A program made the translations under genes and the position numbers. Under the pieces are notes generated by a model. It made no database searches, was not told the DNA's origin, and saw nothing but the letters and a program-made list of their open reading frames with translations. A stretch of 64,000 nucleotides of DNA from Allantophomopsis cytisporea (taxonomy: Eukaryota > Ascomycota > Leotiomycetes > Phacidiales > Phacidiaceae), in the NCBI GenBank assembly GCA_024752435.1, contig CP103037.1, positions 2,728,001 to 2,792,000 on the forward strand. The letters run 5' to 3'. Shown piece by piece: positions 11,652 to 22,341 of this stretch; position 1 is the stretch's first letter; the number at the start of each line of letters is the position of its first letter.

Positions 11652-11688
11652 TATACATACATACATACATACATACATACATACATAC
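11652..11688. repeat. (ATAC)9 tetranucleotide repeat
   Basis: About nine ATAC units. A shorter related ATAC tract occurs at about 13331-13356. Confidence 0.9.
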
Positions 11689-11841
11689 GTAGTACATAGT
11701 ATCGTATGCATAGTGATTGCATACATGTACGCAGTAGTTAGGCGGGTGGGCTGGCAGCTGGTCAGATACGGGGCAGATACTATGTACCTGCCACATAGAC
11801 ACATATTGATCACGAGACATATATTGATACAACAGTACAGC

Positions 11842-11918
11842 ATCACAGATCACAGATCACAGATCACAGACTCTCCTACGACTCTCACACAGACCTCACC
11901 TCACCTCACCTCACCTCC
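11842..11918. repeat. (ATCACAG)4 and (CTCAC)n tandem repeats
   Basis: Four ATCACAG heptamers (about 11842-11870) followed 25 bp later by four to five CTCAC pentamers (about 11893-11918). Confidence 0.85.
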
Positions 11919-12209
11919 AATCCAATCCATCTCTATCAACCCACCTCGGCCAAAAAACCCCTCACCATCATCCCCATCCCAAAAATCCCACCATCCTCCC
12001 TCAAATATCTCTTCCCTCACAATTCCAATTGGCAAAACCCGATTGAAAGAAGAAGAAAGAAAAAAACAAGGTAATTCTCCCACGCATTGGAGGGTAAATC
12101 TTCTGCGTCGTCTTTGATTGGTCGCTTTGCTTTTTAGCGAGGTAGGCTGTGCACTTGGCGGAAGAGGGGCCGCGCAAGTCGATAGGAGAGATGGGAGATG
12201 GGGATTTGC

Positions 12210-12236
12210 GAGGGGGGGAGGAGGGGGGAGGGAGGA
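12210..12236 (+). other. G-rich tract with G-quadruplex potential
   Basis: A purine-only stretch made of G7, GG, G6, GGG and GG runs separated by single As. Four G3 tracts can be drawn, so a quadruplex is possible on this strand. It is followed at about 12264-12294 by an ATTTT pentamer repeat. Confidence 0.6.
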
Positions 12237-13167
12237 TTTTAATTGTGCGAGGGGAATTGGGGGTTTATTTTATTTTATTTTATTCTATTTTATTGGGGGG
12301 TTTTTCTATTGGGTTTTGGGTTATGTGAGGGGGTGGAGGGTGAGGACGGTCTCTTGTTGTGTGGTTGGAAGTGGTTGGTGAGATGAGGTTGAGATGATTA
12401 GGTAGGAATGATTGTTCTGATTGTAATTGTGATGGTGATGAGTGTGATGAGAGAAGGTCGATTGTTATGATGATGTGATGATATTATGATGACTACTTCC
12501 CGCGTCTTCGTTTCTTGCTTTGTAGAATGGATAATAGATAGTAAGTGATATCATATACTTGTCCAATATGTCAATAAGCACGTATGAAATATTTACACCT
12601 GTTCTAATAACTAAGTACGTAGATTGACACATGCCTAAAACAAAACTATATCTCCCTTTATCCAATTACAGCTAGCCACCATGTTAGGCAATACTAGTCA
12701 CGGGTGCATATGAATAAGAAGACTTCCTTTACATTGGTGCATTCGTATCTCTCTTATGATCTTCTTCTCTTATTCTTTCATACCTATGATGCGGTATACG
12801 CCTCATTTAGCCACTTTCACTGTGGTGTATGAATAGTTCAATACACGGTAACCGTAGTAACTGCACTGTAGTATCGTAAGGCGAGTCTCTATGGTGATAC
12901 TAGATTCCCTACCTTCATACCCCCACTCCATATAAAGAGTGAACGAAAGATTTCCAAGATTTTAGCAGGGTTATGGGATAAATTGTATGGTGTTACACGG
13001 CATAATAGGATAGAAACATTATGTGTAAGGCCATGAAGGACAAGGTGAGTGAGGTGTCTGTGTTTGTGTCTGTTCCTCATAGGCGTAGGATAATACTCTC
13101 GTGGTCACATTCATCCATTTCAAACGTTAATATCTACCATCAGAACACTAGTGACAACCAAAGCAAT

Positions 13168-13243
13168 ATATCAACATTATATCAACATAGTATCAACATA
13201 GTATCAACATAGTATCAACATAGTATCAACATAGTATCAACAT
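13168..13243. repeat. 11-bp tandem repeat (AGTATCAACAT)n
   Basis: About six to seven copies of AGTATCAACAT; the first copies are diverged (ATATATCAACATT), the last four nearly perfect. Confidence 0.9.
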
Positions 13244-14128
13244 GAAACAATCATCACTATCGTATATTAAATTGATTTAGGGCTTAACCCCCCTATTCTA
13301 ATCAGCATACAAAAGCCACATACTCTACATATATACATACATACATACGTACATACCTTAGTATAGTGCAGGTTTGACCTTCGGATACACTCTCAAACAA
13401 GTTTAGCGTGCTTGATATGTGCTGGCGGGAAGACAGAGTGGGTGGTTAGTGTAGCGTATGTATTAGATTGGTACCTTAGTTAGTAGATTCTGCTGTACGC
13501 GCTTTGTTCCCCCCCCCGTCTCATTCGAATCTGAGTAGCATCTCTCTCATCATCAATCAAACCTCTTCCGCTCTCCACATTCATTCTTCCAACTTTGGTC
13601 GCTCATTCACTTCACATCTCTTCATATCACATCAATACGCATTCGCATCGCATTCAAATCCACATCCACATCCACTACAGCCATCATCGAGAAACGAGGC
13701 TGTACAGAAGCGATATCCTTCTCATCATTGTGGAGTTGCGACCAAAGCGAGAACTACTTACTACATACGTGCACCATTAGACACTGCGCCTTGTTGCCCA
13801 CATCTTTCTGGATCTACACCCTCACCCTCACGAACGCCCCAGAATATCACTGTATCTACTGCTGCTGGTTGACGTCGTCTTCGCCACCACCTTTTAATAA
13901 ATCAAGGAATATTCGACATCACTCTTCCAATTTAATACCTCGACTATCGACTATACCCTGCCTCGCATTGCAAGGCTTCCCACTCTCAAACTATTCCCAT
14001 ACTACCTATCACCAATCACCAAAGCCAACTCGACCTTGAGCTGAACCGCCTTGCTCACTCTATCTGGACGACATCCTTCATCTCAAATTCTACCATCTTC
14101 AGCGATTACATATCGTTGTATCGCCGTC

Positions 14129-16137
14129 ATGGGTGAGTTCAATATGCGTATGTCTGGCCTTTTCTTCCAACCTCCCTTACCTCATACCCTCCTTCCGCAG
14201 CAATTACCTGTCTGCCTTGGTATGCCTTGGGTACAAATCATCACGGTGAAATGATGTATATCTATATATATATATATATTTATAAATATATATCTAAATA
14301 TATACCATACGATCTACTATTGAACCATCTTCTGACATTCCATAGACAGAGTAAAAAGACAAGCACGCAAAGAAGCATGGTACGATAAGCCAGGAGAGGC
14401 ACCATCATATAACCCTTTCAAGCGTAATCGAACATGGAATACACCTCAAACCAACAATGGATTCTTAGATCCCGAAATGGGAATTGCAGGAGCGTCGAGA
14501 CATTCTTCCGAACCTGCAAGATCACAAATACGTAAAAGCCATGAAGATGGCATTTCAGGCTTCCCACGCGATCCAACTATTTCCGGCTCCGCAGAGAAAG
14601 CTGTACATCACGATTCTTCGATATCAGGAGCCAATGGACGAACGAGCGATCCTTCTTCCGATACCGTTGTACCCTCAAGAATTTCAAGTAATAGACCAGT
14701 GACGCAGGAACAATCTGCACGTCAAAGATTTATTGGTAGGTTTAGAAAAGGAGGAGGAAACTCAAATGATTCAGAGGATCTAGATCGCCAGACAACAAGG
14801 GGATCAAGAGCACCAAAAAAGTTCACTGTGAGAGGACAGTTGAAGGCCACGATTTTCAACTCTTGGATCAACATATTCATGCTCGCTGCTCCTGTTGGAA
14901 TTGCTCTCAACTATGTCCCTGGCATGAACCCAATTGCAATCTTTGTTGTCAACTTCATTGCTATTATTCCTTTAGCAGCGATGCTTTCTTATGCCACGGA
15001 AGAAATTGCTTTAAGAGTTGGAGAAACATTAGGAGGCCTTTTAAACGCATCTTTCGGGTTTGTCTTCCCCCACCCCTCATCCCCAAAACCTCAACTAACA
15101 GCAATAGTAATGCCGTCGAATTAATTGTTTCTATTCTTGCTCTCGTCAAAAAAGAAGTCTTAATTGTCCAAACCTCTCTTATCGGCTCTATCCTCTCCAA
15201 TCTTTTACTAGTAATGGGAATGTGTTTCTTCTTCGGTGGTCTACGACGCACTGAACAATTCTTCAACGTCACGGTAGCAACAACAGCCGCCTCAATCCTC
15301 GCACTCGCAATCGGTTCCCTCATCATCCCAACAGCCTTCGACAAATGGTCCGATACCACCGACGTCCCCATCGCTGCTATCTCACGTGGAACCGCGGTCA
15401 TCCTGTTAGTCGTATACGGTTGCTACCTGTACTTCCAACTACACACGCACTCAGCAATGTACAACGAAGAATCGAAGAAGGTAGCAGCGCGCCCACGCAA
15501 GAACGCCGTCCCGAATGGTGGTATCAAGAAAGCCTTCGCAGCAGCCGGCGGCATCGGCGCCGCCCACGGTCGCGTCAACACAGCCGACGGCCCAGGCTCA
15601 GACCACCTATTCAATGCATCAGCACTCGACGAAGAAGATGAAGCCGACGAGCCTCAACTCTCCATCCTCGTGGCCGTCTTCACGCTCGCTATCTCAACCG
15701 TCATCATCGCCCTCTGCGCCGAGTTCATGGTCGGCTCCATCAACGACATCACCGCATCGGGCGGTATCTCGGAGGAATTCGTCGGCCTCATCCTCCTCCC
15801 CATTGTCGGTAACGCCGCCGAACACGCCACCGCCGTCACCGTCGCCTGCAAGGATAAGATGGATCTCGCTATCGGTGTTGCCGTCGGCAGTTCCATGCAG
15901 ATTGCTCTCCTCGTCATCCCCTTCGTCGTTATCCTCGGTTGGATCCTCGGCAATGATCAGATGACGCTCAGCTTCGATGGCTTTCAGATTGCGGTTGTCT
16001 TTGTCGCTGTCTTGCTCGTTAATTATCTCATCAGTGATGGCAAGAGTCATTGGCTTGAGGGCGTCCTCCTCATGTGCCTCTACTTGATTATTGCCGTTAG
16101 TGCTTGGTATTATCCTGCTACTGGTGTTGCTGGGTAG
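14129..16137 (+). CDS. vcx1: Vacuolar Ca2+/H+ exchanger (CAX family)
   Basis: Moves Ca2+ into the vacuole in exchange for protons, shaping cytosolic Ca2+ signals. Proposed exons: 14129-14132, 14346-15057, 15108-16137 (581 aa). The first coding exon is just ATG plus G; a 213-nt AT-rich intron (GTGAGT donor, CTGAC branch, CATAG acceptor) joins it to AC, giving MDRVKRQARKEAWYDKPGE. The second intron (50 nt) interrupts the first CAX repeat; joining restores LNASFGNAVELIVSILALVK (about residues 234-253). The second repeat EEFVGLILLPIVGNAAEHAT lies at about 463-482. About 11 membrane segments start near residue 145 after a polar, probably cytosolic N-terminus; an acidic loop (DEEDEADE) separates the two halves. 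Length is in the family range. The initiating ATG depends on the micro-exon join; the next in-frame ATG is 14477. Confidence 0.93.
14133..14345 (+). other. 213-nt AT-rich first intron of vcx1 with (TA)n
   Basis: The longest intron in the window. It contains a TATATA run around 14262-14280 and ends CTTCTGACATTCCATAG. Confidence 0.75.
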
Positions 16138-17412
16138 ATGCGTTTTGCTGGGGCGTGGTTGTGCTTGTATTAGGAGAGGTGCTTGCATTTGCACTTGTAT
16201 TTGGTGCGATTGTTCAAAGGGGTAATGGGTGGAGTTTTATTAGATGAGAATGAGATGAGAATGGGATGAGAATGGGAGGAAAGCGGGGGAAATGAGAAGG
16301 GAGAATGAAAAATGCATCATAGAGATTGGGTGTATATAAGTGGAATTTTGTGGAATGTTCGATTCTTTGTATGTATGTATGTGTACACCTTGTACACCTT
16401 ATGGTTTATTTATGGGTTTAAATGTTTTTTGGGGGGGTTTTTTTTGTGGTTTTGATTGTGATTTTTGATTGTGAGATGAGGTGGGGAGATGGTTTTGATG
16501 GTTGTGGTGGATGTATCATATTTGAAACGATGAAACGGCATTTGTTTAAGGGTGGTAGGGAAGTGGGTAGGACGATGAAATGTGAGGGAGATAAGGGGGA
16601 GGGGAGGTGGAATGTGAGCAAGATATGAGGAATATATGAGGAATATATGAGGAGATATGAGGAGATATGAGGAGATATGAGGAGATATGAGGAGATATGA
16701 GGAAATATGAGGAAATATAAAGAGGAGAGATTAGAAGGAGAGATAGAATGTGTATGGGTAGTGAAATGGAGCGCGACTGGAGGAAATTTGAAGAGGATAT
16801 GAGTATGTTTGCTTAACTGGGTTGGAAATACTACCTAGAATTCGGGAGAGGCGGATTTGGTAGGAAATAGTAAATAGGGAGGTTCGTCAAATTGAGTGTG
16901 GATTTAAGTTGAATTATAAGTTATTCATTGAAGGAGTTATGTTGAGGAGTTGAGTTGATTGCCTCGATGTAATGTGCTATATACTTCTTTGAGTATATGT
17001 TGCTATGCGTTTCTGAAGCCAGATCTCATCGTAATTGGTTCTAGAGTGCTAGGCATAAGTTTATACTTAGACTCTTGATGGCGAGAAAGATAAAGAATTG
17101 AGATTGTGTATATAGTATTCGGCATTATCACAAGCCTTGCTTGTTGTCGAGAGCTTCTTAGAGCGTGCAATATTTACAAAGGCATTTCATAGCTTCAGAC
17201 CTTTGTCAATCACCAACAATATATATTGCATTTTGTCCACCTCACCGCATTCGGTTCATTATGTCTTCCGGAAAAAAATGTTCAATTCAATTTTTCAAGA
17301 ATTATCAGTCATGTACTCAAATCAATCAATCTCATTCTAACGCATTCTACCAGTTGACGACATCGTCTGTAGAAGATGAATCCTTGATATCACAAGAATA
17401 ACACTACTTCTT
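16138..17412. repeat. Intergenic stretch with 10-bp tandem repeat downstream of vcx1
   Basis: From about 16621 to 16719 a decamer (ATATGAGGAG with variants) repeats about ten times. The region from 16210 is strongly G/T/A-biased on this strand (polypurine with TGGG and GATGAGAATG repeats). No credible ORF; 16800-17412 shows nothing distinctive. Confidence 0.8.
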
Positions 17413-17687
17413 CTATCCTCCACGGCTACCAAAAGCATTCTTTCCTTCTCCTTTAGCGTCATTATTGTTGCCGGTCTGACCAGTATTTGTGTTGCTATTA
17501 CGGTCCGCAGCGGCTTGAGCTCGAGCTGCGAAGCCCGAAGAAGACATGTTTTTGCCGCCCTTTGCCTACCTATAACATCAACCATTGCTAATTAGCAAAG
17601 ATATGAGTTTATGAGCCTTACTTGAGTAGATTGGATTCGTGTCGTATCACTTTTGGTCATATTGTGTGATGAATTCGAGTTATTCAT
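17413..17687 (-). CDS. Small SMP/LEA-like fungal protein (72 aa)
   Basis: Two exons on the minus strand: 17687-17622 and 17565-17413, joined across a 56-nt intron (GTAAGG donor, GTAG acceptor at 17566). The predicted protein begins MNNSNSSHNMTKSDTTRIQS and continues TQAKGGKNMSSSGFAARAQA, then an Asn/Thr/Gly-rich tail ending NAFGSRGG. The block DTTRIQSTQAKGG...SSGFAARAQ resembles the short seed-maturation-protein (SMP) type repeats I know from small fungal LEA-like proteins, which are hydrophilic, disordered and often linked to conidia or desiccation; that link is family knowledge, not shown here. An acceptor four bases earlier (17570) would shift the frame and end early, supporting the chosen one. 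Translation may start at the second ATG (17660), giving 63 aa. No separate ORF call reveals it because both exons are short. Confidence 0.7.
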
Positions 17688-18866
17688 CTTCAGTATAGTG
17701 GTATCGGTAAAGGTTTGAGAAATGATTCCAGTTGATTTCGAGACAGTGACTTGTAATCTTTGAACAAAAAAGTTCCACTTGGTTTCCGCGATGATATTTG
17801 ATCTTATGGTGACCAATTTGGGTGAATTCTGCAATTTTATAGACGTCTTCTGAATTGGTGTTTGCAATAATTATGTTTAGCAAACAATGACCTCTTGAAA
17901 ATGGATTGTTCTAGAGAGCAATCACCTCTGGCAAATAACAGCCAAACAGTCACAATTCACGGAACAACTACGTTGGCAAACAACTCTTCTGTAATAAATG
18001 ATTATCACTTGGCAAACACGCACTACCAAATAATACCTCGAAAACCATGAATCGGAACAGCTGTTTCCTATTCCGAATCTCAGCAGTGATCATAATATGC
18101 ACGCATATACACAAAATATCCTCATCTCCCCGCACTTACTACATTTCATGACGAATGATCTTCCTCTGCTTTACTCTACGTACAGGTTTCAACCACTAAG
18201 AAGCAATGGACGTACAGTGTCACCAAAATCATACGCACTCAGAGCTGTTTCTGCCTTAGGGAAAGTATAATAAAATCACGTGCATAGTCTCATCTGTTCG
18301 GCCCCGACGAATCCCCGACTTCAACGGCAGCTTATCAGATGATCTAATCATATTGACTTTGACGCGTACGCAGCTTAAATAGCTTCGCCTCCTTGCACTA
18401 CTATTGGATCAACATTGTCGTCGTACACCACTTGTAAGGCCAAACTCTGAACAACTCACAAATTAGATTAGGAGAACTCAAGATCCCTGTCTTGATTCTT
18501 ATCCATGTAGTATTAATCGTTTCCGAGGCGGAGAGGCCTGTCGCTTCTTACTTTTATCTGGAGTGCTCGCTATCTGTAACGATCATATTTATCAGTCGGT
18601 AACTGATGCTCAATACTATTCAAGTGAACTTTGAGGGTTGATATGCTTGACTGTGCAGCTTACATACTCTTCACTGTCTACTTCTGAGCCCTTGTACACT
18701 TTACACCGCTACTTGAGTCGAACTCAATAGCTTCGATAAGTGGTATGCATTACTCCCTTCTTCAGCGGACGTTAATTTATGCTTACAACAACAGATAAGG
18801 CTGATTACTCCAGGTTGGTATCGTGGCAATATAGTTCAAGGTCATCGAGTTTGAAGATAGCCCAGC
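17688..18866. other. Intergenic/promoter region between divergent genes
   Basis: Lies upstream of both the SMP-like gene (leftward) and the secreted-protein gene (rightward). A possible 5'UTR intron of the latter runs from about 18742 (GTATGC) to about 18795 (ACAACAG). Nothing else recognised. Confidence 0.4.
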
Positions 18867-20459
18867 ATGTTATCTCTCCTGTCAACAGCCTGCATTCTGG
18901 CACAGTTGTCCTCTGGAACAGTCCTGCCAGCTCATATAGAGACATCCAACCATGATATCCCAAATGCAAACCACATTTTCAACACCATTCACTCATCCAT
19001 GCGTCAATGGGATTCCTCAATTCACCATAACGGCATGTCAATGTTTATAGCCACCGTTCCAGCCGGCACGCAATTCTACCATGGAACTCACCAAAATGTA
19101 TCTGTCGCAGGCCCTGAGTGGTTAGCTTTTGAGCCTGAGCATGCGATGCACTTTGCTGGAGGTCGTGGTCCTCCACCAGGGGGAAAGCATCCTGGGGGAC
19201 CAGGAGGAGGACCTGGTGGGAGACCTGGTGGCCCTGGAGGTCCACTGGCAGCAGGGGGACCGCCTGGGCCGCCTGGATCACAGAAGAACATGCATTCCGA
19301 CGCTCGTGAAGGGAAAAAAGATAATAGCCCTCCACCAGGACAAGGTACTCCAGGTTGGCTGCACACGTACATAACAACCAATGATCTTCGCCTACTATAT
19401 TTTGATGGAATGTCCGCCGCCAAAGCCGATGTCGGAACGCTCGACACGCAGGACAACGTTGTACTCAACATGTCTAGCGCAGAATACTCAGCTCACCCTT
19501 CTGCAGACAGCTCTGCAGACAGCAAAGACGATAAGCCCTCTCCTCCCCACCATGGCCCTATGGGCGAAGGCTATCGCGCAGCCGAGCTGTGCAGCAAAGC
19601 CCGCAACGAATGGTCTGGCCGCATTGATGGCATTCTACGCATGGAAGCCGGCTTCGAGATTATCCTGTGCGACTTCGCTGCCAATCTTTACCTCGCATCC
19701 ATGACACGTGCAAAGACTCCCTCTGGCTCCGGTGGTTTCGGAGGTGGCGGTCCAGACGGTCTCTCCGCTTATAAGGCCATCACATCCCGCTATCATGGTA
19801 TCGGGGGCGATCGTGTTGCTCTCTCCTGGGATTTCGTCACTGCGTACGCACTCGACCTCGATGTTTTCGACGCACCGAAGGAGGATTTTCCACCGAGGTT
19901 GAGGAACATCTCTGATGAGGCCAAGCAGGTCTTGAAGACGGATGTGGATGCCATGATACTGCGTGATCATACCTTTGGGGGAAAGAACTGGCAGCGTGTC
20001 TCAGATCAGGTAGTTGAGAGATATGCGGATCGCTTGAAGATGATGATTGATGCGGACGATGTCAGTGCCGAGATCAGCTATGCACTACAGCCATTCATCG
20101 ACTTCGATGCCCCTAATGCTACTGCGGAAGCGCTGCGTTGTGTCAGGCACATCGAACCTAGTCTACTTGCGCCGCGGACTTCGCTCGCCGCAAAGGCAGT
20201 GGGTGGAACAGTGGATAGAATTTGTGGTGATTTGGTGCGTGCTGGGTGCGTTGCGAAGGATGAGGCGAGGAGCATTGTGGGTGAGTTGATGGGCTGGTTG
20301 GATTGGGCGGTTTGGAAGGAGTGCAGGGGATGTGCTTGGGATGAAGTCTGTTTCGTGCCAATTTGGCCGCAAGGCGATAGAAAGGATTATGAGACGCCAA
20401 ATTGCAAGGGCCGGGAAGAATTGGGGCATACTGGCGGTGATTACTGGCCCAGATGGTAG
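18867..20459 (+). CDS. Secreted protein of unknown function with Gly/Pro-rich insert
   Basis: An uninterrupted frame of 530 aa. Residues 1-18 form a signal peptide (MLSLLSTACILAQLSSGTVL...). An N-terminal block contains HSSMRQWDSSIHHNGMSMF, PAGTQFYHGT and GPEWLAFEPEHAMHFAG. Residues about 98-139 are a collagen-like run rich in GGPGG and GPPG, then the conserved-looking GWLHTYITTNDLRLLYFDGM resumes, so the Gly/Pro run is an insertion into an otherwise folded domain. A second low-complexity stretch (SADSSADSKDDKPSPPHHGP) follows at about 213-232. The C-terminus is rich in Cys and Trp (WKECRGCAWDEVC) and ends in DYWPRW, fitting an extracellular disulphide-bonded protein. I do not recognise a named family or catalytic motif. 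Confidence 0.85.
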   Translation: MLSLLSTACILAQLSSGTVLPAHIETSNHDIPNANHIFNTIHSSMRQWDSSIHHNGMSMFIATVPAGTQFYHGTHQNVSVAGPEWLAFEPEHAMHFAGGRGPPPGGKHPGGPGGGPGGRPGGPGGPLAAGGPPGPPGSQKNMHSDAREGKKDNSPPPGQGTPGWLHTYITTNDLRLLYFDGMSAAKADVGTLDTQDNVVLNMSSAEYSAHPSADSSADSKDDKPSPPHHGPMGEGYRAAELCSKARNEWSGRIDGILRMEAGFEIILCDFAANLYLASMTRAKTPSGSGGFGGGGPDGLSAYKAITSRYHGIGGDRVALSWDFVTAYALDLDVFDAPKEDFPPRLRNISDEAKQVLKTDVDAMILRDHTFGGKNWQRVSDQVVERYADRLKMMIDADDVSAEISYALQPFIDFDAPNATAEALRCVRHIEPSLLAPRTSLAAKAVGGTVDRICGDLVRAGCVAKDEARSIVGELMGWLDWAVWKECRGCAWDEVCFVPIWPQGDRKDYETPNCKGREELGHTGGDYWPRW

Positions 20460-20966
20460 GAGTGAAGGTTAATATGAATCTGTGAAGGAGTTTGCTTTCT
20501 AGCTTTGTAGAGATAGATTGTGTTTTGATGCGTTGTGAATGTACAATTAGAATTGAGCTGCCTTTTTTTCTGGCTATGATTTATGATACGCCTTGTTTTG
20601 ACCATGTGATATTTGCATGCTATGGATATGCTTCTGCTGCTCTTCTATTTATCCTTCGACCTCACAAGTTAGTTTCACATCAGCTTTCTTCTGATTTCTT
20701 ATATTCTGATGCTTCATGGTATTTAACAGCAGAAAATCCAATTATCTTGTGGATCTTCCCATCGAAGAATCCAAAAACAGATATCTGAAAAGGTTAGAGA
20801 TCAATCACCAGTAGTCCTTTGAAAAACATCAAGGACATAGATATGGCTGAGCAGTCCATCACCTCATCACGTGCTCTGTAAGCTTTCTTTACAATCCCAT
20901 TCAACTATTTTCTTCTTCAGCCTCAGTCTATACATATTCACAATTACGCCCACAATCTCCAACAAA
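20460..20966. other. Intergenic
   Basis: 3' flank of the secreted-protein gene. A 98-codon ORF at 20492-20788 has no coding character. Nothing else seen. Confidence 0.4.
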
Positions 20967-21061
20967 TCCGAATTGGTGTATCGGTAACATTTCCGCCTCT
21001 CATCGGGTGTTTCAACATCTTCTGATCGCGGGAGCGCGGGGTTCGATTCCCCGATTCGGAG
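20967..21061 (+). tRNA. tRNA-Glu (anticodon CTC) with 24-nt intron
   Basis: Acceptor stem TCCGAAT (20967-20973) pairs perfectly with ATTCGGA (21054-21060); discriminator G at 21061. Anticodon stem TCCGC/GCGGG, loop CT-CTC-A then C, with an intron 21003-21026 at the canonical 37/38 position. T-arm CGGGG-TTCGATT-CCCCG supplies the B box; A-box-like TGGTGTATCGG in the D-arm. A T5 Pol III terminator follows at about 21075-21079. CTC decodes GAG (Glu). Confidence 0.95.
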
Positions 21062-21986
21062 TTATCATTTTGCAATTTTTCTATATGCTTCGAGGCTCGT
21101 GGTTTTTCTCATTTTCTTTTCAGACGGGGGGTTTTTTTTTCTTTCGACGCGAGGATTGAACGAGTGCTTGGCGAGTCCGATACAAGGTCGTAGGATCAAG
21201 CTCAGACCTACACGTGCCTTGGGCGTGGATCCGCGTATTTAGGGCAGCGCTAGAGCGATAGAAGACCGGGTACGCCATGGTGGACTCTGGTACCTCGCAT
21301 CTCACACCTTTGCATGCGGTGGACGTGGTAGTAAATAAATAGGCTGAGACTATGAATACATTGATAGGTTGATGAATAGGGTTGAGGATACTTATAACAG
21401 CGAAATTTGTTAATTCATCGGTGGTCATCACCGGATTTGATTGACAATCCCTATCATTTTATTCTTACAATTTCACGATGCTCATTTTACACTTTACTAC
21501 CTTTTTGATCTTGACCCCAAACCCTATCTCCCTCGACTTCAAATGACTACCCTCGAATTCTGAATACATAACAGCATCTAACATGCGGCACGATTCACAC
21601 CTGTCCCACGTTGAAGCGTTGATTTGCAGATTAATGGAAAATTAAGATGGATTTATCACTTATAGAAACTCTTAAGCCGGTCTTTCTTGTAGTTCCATTT
21701 TATCTTAGTCATGACTTTTATGATGCAATAATAAAAACAAAACTGAACTTGAAAGCTACTAAGCTTCTTTAGGACTTGGATATGAAGATGATATGAAAAG
21801 AGTATGATAAAGTTCATTGGTATAAATGCCGGTGAGCACTACATAAGACAGAACACTTGACTAAGGTAATCAACCTAAAGTCGTGAAGTTTCGAAATGTC
21901 CACATGGCTAAGGGAAGCACTTGAGTAAAACAAAGTTACCAAAATGAAGCAAAAGCTATGTTATTCTCTTATAAAAGAATCAAAAA
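21062..21986. other. Intergenic between tRNA and first 5S gene
   Basis: Apart from the tRNA terminator, nothing recognised on either strand; a 103-codon minus ORF (21120-21431) has low-complexity ends and no motif. Confidence 0.4.
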
Positions 21987-22104
21987 CATACAACAGTAGG
22001 GATTCGCTGGTGGTCACCCACCCAACTACTAGTCTACCGATTTGAGGTTTGAGTACGGCAGAGCGGACGGGATGCCCTCTTGTCCTCAATCTATGGTCGT
22101 ATGT
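21987..22104 (-). rRNA. 5S rRNA, variant copy 1
   Basis: The minus strand reads ACATACGACCATAG... to ...CAGCGAATCCCTACTGTTGTATG, 118 nt, with the strongly conserved GTAGTTGGGTGGGTGACCAC and GCATCCCGTCCGCTC blocks of ascomycete 5S rRNA. Helix I (ACATACGAC with GTTGTATG) is intact. Helix II is TTGAGG/CCTCAA. A T5 terminator (GTATGTTTTTG) follows directly. Ascomycete 5S genes are dispersed, Pol III-transcribed from internal promoters. The 5' half is diverged from the type sequence I remember from Neurospora, so this may be a variant or a pseudogene. Confidence 0.88.
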
Positions 22105-22341
22105 ACTAGCTGTTTCGTAATCAGTGTTTATACCCTATGTTTAACACAACTTCTCTCAAAACATTGTGCACTTTTTGTCAATTGATTATATATTTCTTTT
22201 AGGCATATCAACCACAAAAGGAAGGAATTGCTAATATATACATACTGTTCTTCCTTAAAGTTAACCTGAACTTTGGTTACTAAAGTTCCTACCTTGTTCC
22301 CCACCACAAAACAAAAAACAAAACTACCAAAAATGTAAGAA

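Larger units (their letters stand above)
8928..14128. other. 5.2-kb gene-free, microsatellite-rich intergenic region
   Basis: No ORF with coding character on either strand. It separates the divergent iml1 (leftward) and vcx1 (rightward) genes, so it holds both promoters and probably a long vcx1 leader: 13500-14128 is C/T-rich and runs straight into the vcx1 ATG. It carries at least eight distinct tandem simple repeats (listed separately) and a G-rich tract at 12210-12236. Confidence 0.6.

Noticed and set aside
9668..13212. Short ORFs of 60-120 codons in the iml1-vcx1 interval
   Set aside because: No ATG context, domains or splice continuity; many consist of microsatellite translation.
14962..16194. 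Antisense ORFs over vcx1
   Set aside because: Shadows of the transporter frame with no independent support.
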